Source: Rhodovarius lipocyclicus
GTDB lineage: Bacteria; Pseudomonadota; Alphaproteobacteria; Acetobacterales; Acetobacteraceae
Direction: 5' to 3'
Assembly (NCBI RefSeq): GCF_009900765.1
Contig: NZ_JAAABL010000001.1
Span: forward strand, 434,001 to 498,000
Length of the DNA stretch: 64,000 bases
The notes under the pieces are model-generated. The model was not told the DNA's origin. It did no database searches and saw nothing but the letters and a program-made list of their open reading frames with translations. Made by a program: the position numbers and the translations under genes. Every line of letters starts with the position of its first letter. Position 1 is the stretch's first letter. Positions 8,379 through 17,200 of the stretch are shown here, piece by piece.

Positions 8379-8935
8379 GCTCCGGAGGCGCTTCGACATC
8401 GCAGCCCCCCAGGGCGTCTCTGTCTCAGAGATTGAGGATCGCGATCCCGCACTGCGCCGCCAGACCTGTTGAGTAAACGCCCGGTCCGCCGGCGACCTGG
8501 GCGCAGCATTCGAGCAGACCGTCAGTTTGGCTTTATGAGCGAGAATGTCGTCGTCAAGAGTGGCCAGCATCGTTAGAGTTAACGTGACATCTCGCAGGCG
8601 CATTTGCCCTTGTGCGCGGCCGCATCCGCCGTGTAGATACGACTACGCAGGGTTCCTGCAACATTAGCCCGCAGCGAAGGGCTCATGCCTGATCGGGACG
8701 CAACGCGACTGTATTGGTGCACATGGTAGCTGGCCAAGGGTACGGTTAGCGCCGTGTTTTATGAGCGAGCAGGTGCGTGCGTCCGCACGCATTTCTCCTT
8801 CTTTGCATCAAATCTTAAAATTTAGTAAATCTTAAAGATTATTTTCTTCACAATCGTTGTGCAGTGCGCCATAGTACTCTAACAAAAAATTCTCGAGCAT
8901 AACTTCATTCTCTGTAACGCAAAAAGGTGTCCAAC
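8379..8935. other. 557-base non-coding stretch before glycan island
   Basis: I find no convincing gene here. The left 370 bases have normal GC and only antisense shadow frames. A perfect inverted repeat, TGCGTGCG-TC-CGCACGCA, lies at 8774-8791. From about 8800 the sequence becomes strikingly AT-rich up to the rfbF start, unlike the rest of the window. This looks like the junction and promoter region of an acquired surface-polysaccharide locus. Confidence 0.6.
8810..8840. promoter_or_regulatory. AT-rich direct repeat and palindrome before rfbF
   Basis: AAATCTTAAA occurs twice, at 8810-8819 and 8827-8836, 17 bases apart, and the second copy overlaps the 13-base palindrome AATCTT-A-AAGATT (8828-8840). 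Spacing near two helical turns on an AT-rich background is what a dimeric regulator or nucleoid protein (IHF or H-NS-like MucR) would contact. It lies ~95 bases upstream of rfbF, so it probably governs the glycan operon. Confidence 0.4.
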
Positions 8936-9712
8936 ATGGGAATTCCTGCCGTATTGCTGGCTGGCGGTCTTGGGACGCGCCTCCGAGAAGAGACGGATGT
9001 AAAGCCCAAGCCCATGGTGGAGATTGGCGGGCATCCTATTCTATGGCATATCATGAAACAGTACGCGCATCATGGTGTCGATGAGTTTGTTATCTGTCTT
9101 GGATACAAAGGCGACTATATCAAGAACTTCTTCTTGAATTACAAATCCAGACAGAGTGGCCTCAGCATTGATCTCGGCGGAGGCCAGTACACGATGCACA
9201 ATCCTGAGGCCGGCGAGAACTGGAAGGTTCATCTGCTGGAAACCGGCGAAAACAGCATGACTGGCGGACGCATCCGCCGAGCCGCTCAGTTTCTTGGGCC
9301 GCGCCGCTTCCTGGCCACCTATGGCGACGGCGTCAGCGATATCGACATCGGTGAGCTCGTCCGCTTCCATGAGGAACAGGGCCGCACGGCGACCATCTCC
9401 GCTGTCAGGCCGCCGGCTCGTTTCGGCAGCCTGAAGATTGCCGATGGCGCCGTCGAGGCCTTCGAGGAAAAGCCGCAGGTCGGTGAGGGCTGGATCAACG
9501 GCGGCTTCATGGTGTTTGAGCCGGGCGTGGTGGATTTGATCGAAGGCGACGCCACCATCCTGGAGCGCAGCCCCCTCGAGACCCTCGCCGCCACCGGCCA
9601 GCTCAGCGCGTTCCAGCATGATGGCTTCTGGCAATGCATGGACACCATCCGCGACCTTACCTTCCTGCGTGAGCTCTGGGATTCCGGCGAGGCACCCTGG
9701 AAGCGTTGGTGA
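8936..9712 (+). CDS. rfbF: glucose-1-phosphate cytidylyltransferase
   Basis: The 258-residue nucleotidyltransferase has the N-terminal signature LLAGGLGTRLREETDVKPKP and the hexose-binding segment GWINGGFMVFEP typical of RfbF. It makes CDP-glucose from CTP and glucose-1-phosphate. I chose ATG 8936 rather than the GTG at 8927 because AAGGTG (8924-8929) is correctly spaced for it. It is the first gene of the glycan operon; rfbG follows after 22 bases and supplies the next step. Confidence 0.95.
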   Translation: MGIPAVLLAGGLGTRLREETDVKPKPMVEIGGHPILWHIMKQYAHHGVDEFVICLGYKGDYIKNFFLNYKSRQSGLSIDLGGGQYTMHNPEAGENWKVHLLETGENSMTGGRIRRAAQFLGPRRFLATYGDGVSDIDIGELVRFHEEQGRTATISAVRPPARFGSLKIADGAVEAFEEKPQVGEGWINGGFMVFEPGVVDLIEGDATILERSPLETLAATGQLSAFQHDGFWQCMDTIRDLTFLRELWDSGEAPWKRW

Positions 9713-9734
9713 TCAAGGCCAGGAGGGTCTGATC

Positions 9735-10856
9735 GTGTCGCACAATCAATTCGCTGGCGCCTATCGGGGGCGCCGGGTGCTGGTAACGGGGCATACGGGC
9801 TTCAAGGGAAGCTGGCTTTGCCTCTGGCTCGAAGCGCTGGGCGCTGAAGTCTGCGGGTATTCCTTCGACATTCCGACCAGCCCGGCGCTGTTCGACTCAG
9901 TGGGGTTGGCCAGCCGTATCCGACACGAAATCGGCGACGTGCGCGATGCCAGCCGCTTCAACGCGCTGGTTGCGGATTTCCAGCCCGATTTCGTGCTGCA
10001 CCTGGCCGCGCAGGCGATCGTCTCCTCATCCTATCGGGAACCGCTCGAGACCATTTCGAGCAACGTCATGGGCACTGCGGTCGTCCTTGACGGGTTGCGC
10101 CGACAGGCGCGCCCCTGCACCGCGCTCGTCGTCACCAGCGACAAGTGCTACGAGAATATCGAGCAGATCTGGGGCTATCGCGAGATTGACCCGATGGGCG
10201 GCAAGGACGTCTACAGCGCCTCCAAGGGCGCGGCGGAGATCGTCACGCGCTCCTTCTACAAATCCTTCTTCAGCGCACCCGGTTCGCCCGTGCGCGTCGT
10301 CTCCGCCCGTGCCGGCAATGTGATCGGGGGCGGCGACTGGGCGGCCGACCGGATCGTCGCGGACTGCATGCGCGCATGGCCCGCGGGCGGGGTGGTCCAG
10401 CTTCGCCGCCCCTCCTCCACGCGCCCCTGGCAGCACGTCCTGGAGCCACTGAGCGGCTATCTCGCCCTGACGGCCGCGGCGGCTCAGAGCCCGTCCCTGA
10501 ACGGCGAAGGCTTCAATTTTGGCCCACCCGCCGAGCGTCCGCGCACGGTGCTGGAACTGCTTGGCGATCTGGCGCGGGTGTGGGGCTTCGAGGACCACGC
10601 CGCTGCCTATGAGGCGCTGAAGGAGCCGCCCTTCGCCGAGGCAGGGTTGCTGCGCTTGAACTGCGACAAGGCGCTGCAAATGCTCCGCTGGGAACCAACG
10701 CTGCTCTACGACGAATGCGTCGACATGACCGGCACGTGGTATCGGGATGTGCTGAAGGGTGGCGCGGACCCGCACACGCTCACCCTCGCTCAAATCGACT
10801 GCTATGTGGCGCTCGCCACCGCCCGGGGCCGCCACTGGACGCAGGCCGCCGCATGA
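9735..10856 (+). CDS. rfbG: CDP-glucose 4,6-dehydratase
   Basis: This 373-residue extended SDR begins with the Rossmann motif TGHTGFKGSW at ~18-27 and carries the YSASKGAAE active-site block, both diagnostic of RfbG. It converts CDP-glucose to CDP-4-keto-6-deoxyglucose. The GTG at 9735 is preceded by a perfect AGGAGG eight bases upstream; the longer frame would start inside rfbF. The stop overlaps the next gene by ATGA. No rfbH-type 3-dehydrase follows, so the product is not obviously heading to a 3,6-dideoxyhexose. Confidence 0.95.
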   Translation: MSHNQFAGAYRGRRVLVTGHTGFKGSWLCLWLEALGAEVCGYSFDIPTSPALFDSVGLASRIRHEIGDVRDASRFNALVADFQPDFVLHLAAQAIVSSSYREPLETISSNVMGTAVVLDGLRRQARPCTALVVTSDKCYENIEQIWGYREIDPMGGKDVYSASKGAAEIVTRSFYKSFFSAPGSPVRVVSARAGNVIGGGDWAADRIVADCMRAWPAGGVVQLRRPSSTRPWQHVLEPLSGYLALTAAAAQSPSLNGEGFNFGPPAERPRTVLELLGDLARVWGFEDHAAAYEALKEPPFAEAGLLRLNCDKALQMLRWEPTLLYDECVDMTGTWYRDVLKGGADPHTLTLAQIDCYVALATARGRHWTQAAA

Positions 10857-11746
10857 CGGAGATACTGCTGACCGGTGCGACGGGCATGCTCGGCAGCAGT
10901 TTCGCCGAAGCGCTCGGGCCGCGTGCGACGCTGGTGCCAAGGACAGCGCTGGACATACGCGACCCGGCTGCGGTCATGCGGATGGTGGCGACGAGCGGGG
11001 CCTCGGTCCTGATCAATTGCGCCGCCGATGTGGATGCCGAGGCCGCGGAGGACAATCCCGACCGCGCCCTGGCTGCGAACTCCATGCTGCCTGGGCTGCT
11101 GGCCATAGCATGCCGGCGGGCGGGAATGCGCCTGGTCCATTTCTCCAGCACCGGCTGCTACGGCGCATGGAAGACAACGCCCTACAGCGAGGAGGACCCG
11201 GTCCGTCCGACCACGGTCCATCACAGCTCCAAGGTTTCCGGCGAGGCGGCGGTGCGCGAGGCGGCACCCGAGCATGTGATCCTGCGCACTGGCTGGCTGT
11301 TCGGCGGCGGCCCGGGGCACAAGAAGAACTTCGTCTGGAAGCGGCTGCTGGAGGCGGCGGCCGAGGATGAACTCGGAAGCGACACGGCCCAGTTCGGCAA
11401 TCCCACCTATGTGGGCGATGTCGTGGCGCAGACCATGGCGCTGATCGAGGCCGGCCTCTGCGGCACCTACAATTGCGTCAGTCAGGATGGCACCAGCCGC
11501 TTTGCCTATGTGGAGCGGATCGTGCGGGCCGGGGGGCTGGATTGTCGGTTGGTGCCGCGTGGGGCCTTCGCCCGCCGCGCGCCCGTCTCTCCCAATGAGA
11601 TGGCGGTGAATCAGCGGCTCGGTCTCCTCGGCCTCGACATGATGCCAGCCTGGGACAGTTCCATCGACGCCTATGTGGCCGCCCTGCGGGCGAGTACCGC
11701 ATGGGTAGAAATCGAAACGATCCAGCGGAAATGCAAAGCGCAATGA
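10853..11746 (+). CDS. RmlD-like nucleotide-sugar reductase, altered catalytic motif
   Basis: The 297-residue protein has the RmlD fold pattern: TGATGMLG at 7-14, NCAADVDAEAAEDNP, FSSTGCYG and the C-terminal NEMAVN segment. RmlD enzymes reduce the 4-keto group of dTDP-4-keto-rhamnose. Here the usual YxxxK reads H-H-S-S-K (in VHHSSKVSGE), so the catalytic tyrosine appears replaced by histidine. Being coupled to rfbG by ATGA overlaps, it plausibly acts on CDP-4-keto-6-deoxyhexose. It could also be a non-reductive binding protein or epimerase-like variant; substrate is inferred from context. Confidence 0.75.
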   Translation: MTEILLTGATGMLGSSFAEALGPRATLVPRTALDIRDPAAVMRMVATSGASVLINCAADVDAEAAEDNPDRALAANSMLPGLLAIACRRAGMRLVHFSSTGCYGAWKTTPYSEEDPVRPTTVHHSSKVSGEAAVREAAPEHVILRTGWLFGGGPGHKKNFVWKRLLEAAAEDELGSDTAQFGNPTYVGDVVAQTMALIEAGLCGTYNCVSQDGTSRFAYVERIVRAGGLDCRLVPRGAFARRAPVSPNEMAVNQRLGLLGLDMMPAWDSSIDAYVAALRASTAWVEIETIQRKCKAQ

Positions 11747-13029
11747 GCAATATCGTACTGGGCGCCGGCATCTCGGGGCTCGCGGCGGCCTATAAGGCAC
11801 GGGGCGAGGGTATCCCGGTCACCATCTACGAGGCGGCAGAGCGCGCCGGCGGGTTGCTCGACAATTTCGTCGTCGAAGGCTTCCGCTTCGACCGCGCTGT
11901 GCATCTGTCCTTTGCCACGGAGCAGGAGGTGCGCCGTGTCTTCGATAAGGCGCCGTATCATACGCACCAACCGGAATCAGTGAACTGGGATCAGACCCTG
12001 TGGCTGCGCCATCCCGTTCAGAATAACATGCACGCACTGCCGGCCGCTGAACGTGTGGAACTCATAGCCGGCCTGGTGGAAGCACCGAACGTCGAGATCA
12101 ATAACTACCGCGACTGGCTAATTCATCAGTATGGGCTCCCCATCGCTAGCCGCTGGCCTATGGTTTATACTGAAAAATATTGGACCGTTCCGGCCGAAGA
12201 GCTCAGCACTGACTGGATCGGCCAGCGGGTACGCCGCGCCGACCTGCGAGAGGTGCTGGCCGGCGCCTTCACGGACGATACGCCGAACGCCTTCTACGCG
12301 AAGGAGATGCGCTACCCCGAGGAAGGCGGCTATCGCCACTTCATCGAGCCGATGATGGAAGGGGCCGACCTGCGGACCGGGCATCGCGCGGTGCGGATCG
12401 ACGCGGATGCACGCCGCATCACCTTCGCCAATGGTGTCGAGGCCGACTACAAGGCGCTGGTCTCCACCCTCCCGCTGCCCCGGTTGATCGAGTTGATGCC
12501 GGATGCCCCCGCCGCGGTGCGGGAGGCGGCCGGGAGCCTGTTCGCCACCCAGATCGACCTGATCTCGATCGGCTTCAACCGGCCGCGCGTATCGCCCACC
12601 CTTTGGTTCTACATCTACGATCGCGAGATCCTGGCTGCCCGTGCCTATGCGCCCGACTGGAAATCGCCAGCCAATGCGCCTGAAGGGTGCAGCTCGCTCC
12701 AGTTCGAGATCTATTCCTCGGTGCGCAAGCCGCAGACCCACAGTGTCGAGGAGCTGAAGCGCAACACTGTCGAGGGGCTCAAGCGGATGGGCCTGGCCGA
12801 TGAGAGCGACATCCTCTTTGTGCACCACACCAGACTGCCCTACGGAAATGTGGTGTTCGACCTGGGCATGGAACAGCGGCGCGATCTGGTGCGCGACTGG
12901 GTGCGAGCACAGGGAATTCACTTGGCCGGGCGTTTCGGCGTCTGGGAATATCTCTGGAGCAACCAGGCGATGCTGAGCGGCCTGAACGCCGGAGAGGCCG
13001 CCTTCCTGCATGGAGAAGGAGCGCCATGA
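11743..13029 (+). CDS. FAD-dependent oxidoreductase, mutase/amine-oxidase-like
   Basis: The 428-residue flavoprotein begins with the FAD dinucleotide motif GAGISGLAAAY (7-17) and glycine-rich ERAGGLL. The middle has YTEKYWTVPAEELSTDW and HPVQNN, reminiscent of UDP-galactopyranose mutase and of protoporphyrinogen-oxidase-like flavoproteins found in polysaccharide loci. There is no clear evidence for haem synthesis here; the tight coupling with the CDP-sugar genes suggests a sugar-modifying role such as ring contraction. It starts inside the stop of the reductase (ATGA); an upstream ATG at 11701 is less likely. Confidence 0.75.
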   Translation: MSNIVLGAGISGLAAAYKARGEGIPVTIYEAAERAGGLLDNFVVEGFRFDRAVHLSFATEQEVRRVFDKAPYHTHQPESVNWDQTLWLRHPVQNNMHALPAAERVELIAGLVEAPNVEINNYRDWLIHQYGLPIASRWPMVYTEKYWTVPAEELSTDWIGQRVRRADLREVLAGAFTDDTPNAFYAKEMRYPEEGGYRHFIEPMMEGADLRTGHRAVRIDADARRITFANGVEADYKALVSTLPLPRLIELMPDAPAAVREAAGSLFATQIDLISIGFNRPRVSPTLWFYIYDREILAARAYAPDWKSPANAPEGCSSLQFEIYSSVRKPQTHSVEELKRNTVEGLKRMGLADESDILFVHHTRLPYGNVVFDLGMEQRRDLVRDWVRAQGIHLAGRFGVWEYLWSNQAMLSGLNAGEAAFLHGEGAP

Positions 13030-13076
13030 ACGGCCACTCCCCTCGATCCCCCAACATGCGGAAAAGGTTCTGACAC

Positions 13077-14627
13077 ATGGAACCGAAGGTTTCCGTCATC
13101 GTTCCAGTCTACAATGTCGAGACGTACCTGGAGAAATGCCTGGACACGATCTCCGCCCAGACCCTGCGGGACATCGAGATCATCGTCGTCAATGACGGCG
13201 CCACCGACCGCTCACGCGAGGTGGCGCTGCGCAAGGCACGGGAGGATTCCCGTATCCGATTGATCGACCAGGAGAACCAGGGTCTCGGCTTTGCCCGCAA
13301 CACCGCCCTGGACGTCGCTACCGGCAAGTATGTCGTCTTCGTCGATAGCGACGACTGGCTGGATCACGGCTGCCTGGAAGCTTTCTATGCGGAAGGCGAG
13401 CGGACCAACGCGGATATCATTATCGGCGCCTATTACGGTGCCTATTCCAATGGCCGGCGAATTCTGATCAACGATTTGGATCCGGCCCTCAAGTACATCG
13501 ACACGCCCTTTCACTGGAGGGATGCGCGCGAGGTGCTGCTTATGCCCACCCCGGTGTGGGACAAGATGTACCGGCGCGATCTGATCGAGCGGAACCACAT
13601 CCGCTTCGTGAAGGAGACTTCGGAAGACATTCCCTTTAAGTGGCAAGTGCTCCCGGCGGCGCAGCGGATTTCCGTGGTCAACGCCCCTTTCTATTATTAC
13701 CGGGTGCGCGGGAATTCGCTGACCAGCGGCCTCAAGGTCGCGGTGGACGTATTCCGTGCCCATGACCTGGCGCGGCGAAGCCTGCAGCGGGCGGGCCTCT
13801 ACGACGAGGTCTATCCCGAATGGACCGTCCGCGAGATCAACGAGATCATCTATGTGAGCGACAAAGCCAGGCCCGCCCTGCTCGCCAACAATCTCGTTTT
13901 CAGCGCCTATTATAACTTGGCGAGCAAGGTTTTCCGCGCTCTCGACCTCAGCCGGCTCGGCTCCGCCATCACTTATATCCCGCGGGAGTATCTGTTCCGC
14001 GTGCTGCATATCCGGGAGCTGGACAGCCCGGAGGCATTCCGACGCCTGCTGCAGCGCGAAGCCAACGAGTTCCAGGGCGACGAGCGCGGCCTGTCGCTGA
14101 GCCTGGGCAAGAAGCGGTTGCATGTCCGGCTGTCGCCGCAGGATTCGAGCACAGCCGAGGCAAAGGACAAGACGGGGGTCACCGCCATCCATGAGGCCGT
14201 CACGGCCGTGGATTGCGTGCCGGAGCGGTACGCGCATGCGCCGGAATGGCCCGCCGCTGCGATCACATACAACACGCCGACGCTGCTGCCGCCCATCCAT
14301 GACGATGGCACCGAACCGGCCGAGGTTCGCATGACTATGCGCGCCCCTTGGGCAGCCAAGGCGTGCACCTGCATTGCCGAAGCATTCCAACCGGAGCGCG
14401 AGGTGGCCATCAAGGCCAGAATCCGGGTGATCCGCCCTTCCGACGCCTCTATTCTGGCCGAAACGGTGGTGGAATTCCCCGTGGGCCAGCGGATTGCCCT
14501 GATGGCCGCGACCTTCCCCGAGATCAAGAAGGGCGAGGAATTCATCCTGAGCCTGAGCGCGCTTCGAGGAGCGCCCGGCCCGGCGTACTACACGGCCATG
14601 TGGTTCCACAGTTTTCATATCGAATAG
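13077..14627 (+). CDS. family 2 glycosyltransferase with C-terminal extension
   Basis: Residues 1-220 form a GT-A catalytic domain: VSVIVPVYNVETYLEKCLDT at the start, VVNDGATDRS and the metal-binding DSDDWLDHG. The family makes inverting glycosidic transfers from nucleotide sugars. The remaining ~290 residues are unlike a standard GT2 and end in a beta-rich portion with no membrane helix, perhaps a carbohydrate-binding or partner domain. The enzyme is therefore probably cytosolic. The next gene begins 10 bases downstream. Confidence 0.88.
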   Translation: MEPKVSVIVPVYNVETYLEKCLDTISAQTLRDIEIIVVNDGATDRSREVALRKAREDSRIRLIDQENQGLGFARNTALDVATGKYVVFVDSDDWLDHGCLEAFYAEGERTNADIIIGAYYGAYSNGRRILINDLDPALKYIDTPFHWRDAREVLLMPTPVWDKMYRRDLIERNHIRFVKETSEDIPFKWQVLPAAQRISVVNAPFYYYRVRGNSLTSGLKVAVDVFRAHDLARRSLQRAGLYDEVYPEWTVREINEIIYVSDKARPALLANNLVFSAYYNLASKVFRALDLSRLGSAITYIPREYLFRVLHIRELDSPEAFRRLLQREANEFQGDERGLSLSLGKKRLHVRLSPQDSSTAEAKDKTGVTAIHEAVTAVDCVPERYAHAPEWPAAAITYNTPTLLPPIHDDGTEPAEVRMTMRAPWAAKACTCIAEAFQPEREVAIKARIRVIRPSDASILAETVVEFPVGQRIALMAATFPEIKKGEEFILSLSALRGAPGPAYYTAMWFHSFHIE

Positions 14628-14637
14628 GAGCGACGCG

Positions 14638-15579
14638 ATGACGAAAGCACCAGACGATCTGAAAATCTATATCGTGAGCAAGAACTCCATCGGCTTCCCA
14701 GCGGAGCGGCATTTTCAGCCCATCCAGGGTGGACGGGCACTGACCACGACGATACTTCCCGGCACCGTGGGAGACGACAGCGGAGACAGCATATCGGCAT
14801 TCAATGAATACTATGCCGAGGTGTCTTCCATGTATTGGGTCTGGAAGAATGCTCCGAAGTCGAAATATGTCGGCTTCTTTCACTATCGCCGCTTTCTCAA
14901 CTTCGGGGCGCCGCTGTGCCCGGAGGCGCATTGGTCGGAGCGAAATTTCTACGATTTCAGCCCTGAGAGCATCGAGCGTTTCGGCTGGAGCGAGAAGGCG
15001 ATCATGGATGCGATCGGCGACGCGGATGTGGCATTGCCTTTCCGCGAGGTGATCACGCGCCCGCCCCAGTGGGACCAGCCCTGCTCCCTGTATACCCACT
15101 ATCGCAATGCGCATCTCTCGCGGGACATCAACCTTGCGATGCAAGGCATGCGCGAACTCTACCCGCATGAATACGCGGGCTACGAGGAAACGCTGTACGG
15201 GCAGATGGGCTATTTCTGTCACATGTACGTCATGCGTTGGGAAATCTTCGACGCCTATATGACGTGGCTTTTCTCGATCCTGTTCTACGTGCAGGAACGT
15301 ATCGACACGAGCGCCGAAGTCTACGGCCCCTCAAGTGGCCAGACCCGCATGCTGGGCTTCATCGCCGAGCGCATCTTCAACGTGTTCCTGGAGCAGAAGC
15401 GGCGGGAGGGGGCGACCTTCGTGGAGTTCGAACGGCTGTTCGGCAAGTTGCCTGCGGCCTCTAACGTCAAACTGCAGCAGCGCCGGAAGGAGTCGAGCCG
15501 TGAGGTGATGACGCGGTTCCAGAACGGCATCACCTTCTCCCTGCCGCGGCTGAAGATCGACCTGTACCAGCCGGACTGA
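14638..15579 (+). CDS. DUF4422 domain protein, putative glycosyltransferase
   Basis: This 313-residue protein matches the DUF4422 pattern: an N-terminal strand KIYIVSKN, the tryptophan-containing helix SSMYWVWKN and the block YVGFFHYRRFLNF. DUF4422 proteins occur in capsule and lipopolysaccharide loci and are regarded as glycosyltransferases, but the linkage formed here cannot be read from sequence. AGGAGCGACGCG precedes the ATG. It is the last gene before a strong terminator, so it likely ends the rfbF operon. Confidence 0.85.
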   Translation: MTKAPDDLKIYIVSKNSIGFPAERHFQPIQGGRALTTTILPGTVGDDSGDSISAFNEYYAEVSSMYWVWKNAPKSKYVGFFHYRRFLNFGAPLCPEAHWSERNFYDFSPESIERFGWSEKAIMDAIGDADVALPFREVITRPPQWDQPCSLYTHYRNAHLSRDINLAMQGMRELYPHEYAGYEETLYGQMGYFCHMYVMRWEIFDAYMTWLFSILFYVQERIDTSAEVYGPSSGQTRMLGFIAERIFNVFLEQKRREGATFVEFERLFGKLPAASNVKLQQRRKESSREVMTRFQNGITFSLPRLKIDLYQPD

Positions 15580-15622
15580 TCCAGATCGGACCGATCAATG
15601 GTTCAAGCTCGCACCCTCAGTG

Positions 15623-15665
15623 GAAGGGCATCGGCCGGATATTCAGTGCCGATGCCCTTCTGATT
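15623..15665 (+). terminator. rho-independent-type terminator of glycan operon
   Basis: A perfect 13-base stem, GAAGGGCATCGGC (15623-15635) and GCCGATGCCCTTC (15648-15660), encloses a 12-base loop and is followed by TGATT. It lies 44 bases after the DUF4422 stop. The T tract is weak, so termination efficiency is uncertain. Confidence 0.65.
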
Positions 15666-15797
15666 GATCTTGAGCACCCAAAAATAGATTGAATAAAATT
15701 GAGGCTGGCTTAGCCTGATGCACATGATTTCGTTCTTTCCCGATGGCCTTTATAGGGGCTCTAACTGCGAGCCAGTCCGCGCCGTCGAGGTGAGGGC

Positions 15798-16448
15798 ATG
15801 AGATTCCTGGCAGTCGGGGACAGTCATTCCTTCTTCTGGTCCGGGCGTGACGACTTCTCGCGCACGCAGAGCGACGATGACCGCTATCATGTGTTCCACT
15901 GCGGGCCCACCATTGCCTATCAGGCCCACAAGATCCGCGAGAGTCTCGACACGACGGTCGACCAGTGGCTCGACACGCACAGGTCGCTCTACTCGCACGC
16001 GATCTTCTGTTTTGGCGAGATTGATTGCCGCGCGGATTTCCTCAAGCAGGCGGAGCGCCAGCAGCGGCCGGTCGAGACGATCATCGAGGAAACGGTGGAT
16101 CGCTATCTGGCGGTGGTTCAGGGCATCAATGCCAAGTACGATATCCCTTGCCTGGTGCAGAGCCCGGCCCCCTCACCGGATGAGAACACCCATCAGGACC
16201 TCGCCTTCCCCTTCGTGGGCCCCGCGGCGGAACGGAATCGCTGCGCACTGATCTTTGACGGGTTGGTGGCGGCCAAGACGGCTGGCCATCCTTCGATCAC
16301 GCATTTCACGGTCCTGCGTGATCTGCTACATGAGAACCTACTGCCACGCGATGGCATCACCTACGACGGCATTCACCTCAAGCAGACGGTGCGGCCGATG
16401 GTAGAGGCCGCGTTGATGGAGGCGGTGCAACGGCTGGCTGCGAGCTAG
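15798..16448 (+). CDS. SGNH/GDSL-type hydrolase-like protein
   Basis: The 216-residue protein has GDSHSFF near the start (block I Ser), FGEIDCR in the middle and DGIHL near the C-terminus, the Asp-x-x-His pair typical of SGNH hydrolases. Members often remove or transfer acyl groups on surface glycans. No signal peptide is seen, so action in the cytosol or on a lipid-linked precursor is more likely than on exported polymer. GAGGTGAGGGC precedes the ATG. A preceding AT-rich spacer suggests its own promoter. Confidence 0.72.
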   Translation: MRFLAVGDSHSFFWSGRDDFSRTQSDDDRYHVFHCGPTIAYQAHKIRESLDTTVDQWLDTHRSLYSHAIFCFGEIDCRADFLKQAERQQRPVETIIEETVDRYLAVVQGINAKYDIPCLVQSPAPSPDENTHQDLAFPFVGPAAERNRCALIFDGLVAAKTAGHPSITHFTVLRDLLHENLLPRDGITYDGIHLKQTVRPMVEAALMEAVQRLAAS

Positions 16449-16514
16449 GCCCCGCCTGCCCAATTTGGTGGGTCAGGCTGCGGCCTTCTGCAGCAGCAAA
16501 GCCAAAGGTTCAGC

Positions 16515-17153
16515 ATGGTCCATTATGAACTGGGGCACTTGACCCAATCCGATGCGCAGGACGTCGTCGGTCCCATACAGGACGACGAGGCGCTGTTCCT
16601 GTTCAGCTTGGTCCGGGTCCTGCGCTGTCGCAATATCCTCGAGATTGGCGGGCTGGACGGCTATAGCGCGCGCAATTTTCTCGCCGCCATGGGTGAGGGA
16701 GGCACGCTGTTCACAGTGGACCTCAGCCCCGTGCCGCAGTTGGGCGAGAACCATGTGGTGATCGTCAAGGATTGCGCGGCAATCGAGCCGGCAGACATCC
16801 GCCACGCAACCCTGGATCTCCTCTTTTTCGATGCGCACGCCTATGATGCGCAATTGGAGTTGTTCATGCGCCTGACCAGCGCCGGCGCGGTGGATGAGCA
16901 TACCGTCCTCGCACTGCACGACACCAATCTGCATCCTCATAAGTTCGTCCCGTGGTCCTACGAAACGGAGGGCGGCTTCGTCCACCAGGCGGTGGAACGA
17001 CGGCTGGTGAATGAGTTGAAGTCTCTCGGCTATGATGCATTCTCGCTCCATCCACCAATGTCACGGCACCAGGAGAGCCTGCCCTACCGGCACGGGCTGA
17101 CGGTCATGCAGAAGTACCGGGCGCTCAGCGTGACGCCGCTCGAGCCCGCGTAA
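16515..17153 (+). CDS. class I SAM-dependent methyltransferase
   Basis: This 212-residue protein has motif I LEIGGLDGYSARNFL, a following VDLSP acidic strand end and LLFFDAHAYD, the Methyltransf_24-type arrangement. Such enzymes methylate sugars or small molecules with S-adenosylmethionine. The location at the end of the glycan island suggests O-methylation of a sugar residue. The motif has GGLDG in place of GxGxG, as is common in this subfamily. It converges on the alpha/beta hydrolase gene at 17201. Confidence 0.75.
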   Translation: MVHYELGHLTQSDAQDVVGPIQDDEALFLFSLVRVLRCRNILEIGGLDGYSARNFLAAMGEGGTLFTVDLSPVPQLGENHVVIVKDCAAIEPADIRHATLDLLFFDAHAYDAQLELFMRLTSAGAVDEHTVLALHDTNLHPHKFVPWSYETEGGFVHQAVERRLVNELKSLGYDAFSLHPPMSRHQESLPYRHGLTVMQKYRALSVTPLEPA

Positions 17154-17200
17154 AGTTGCAGGCCCGTCACCAGAGCAGGGCACTCCGATCGACTTGCATT

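Noticed and set aside
8379-8800. Hidden gene or IS remnant between yacG and rfbF
   Set aside because: The best frames are antisense shadows without motifs and no terminal repeats were found.
11743-13029. Haem-pathway protoporphyrinogen oxidase
   Set aside because: It lies within a sugar operon, overlaps the reductase gene and resembles sugar mutases in its central block.
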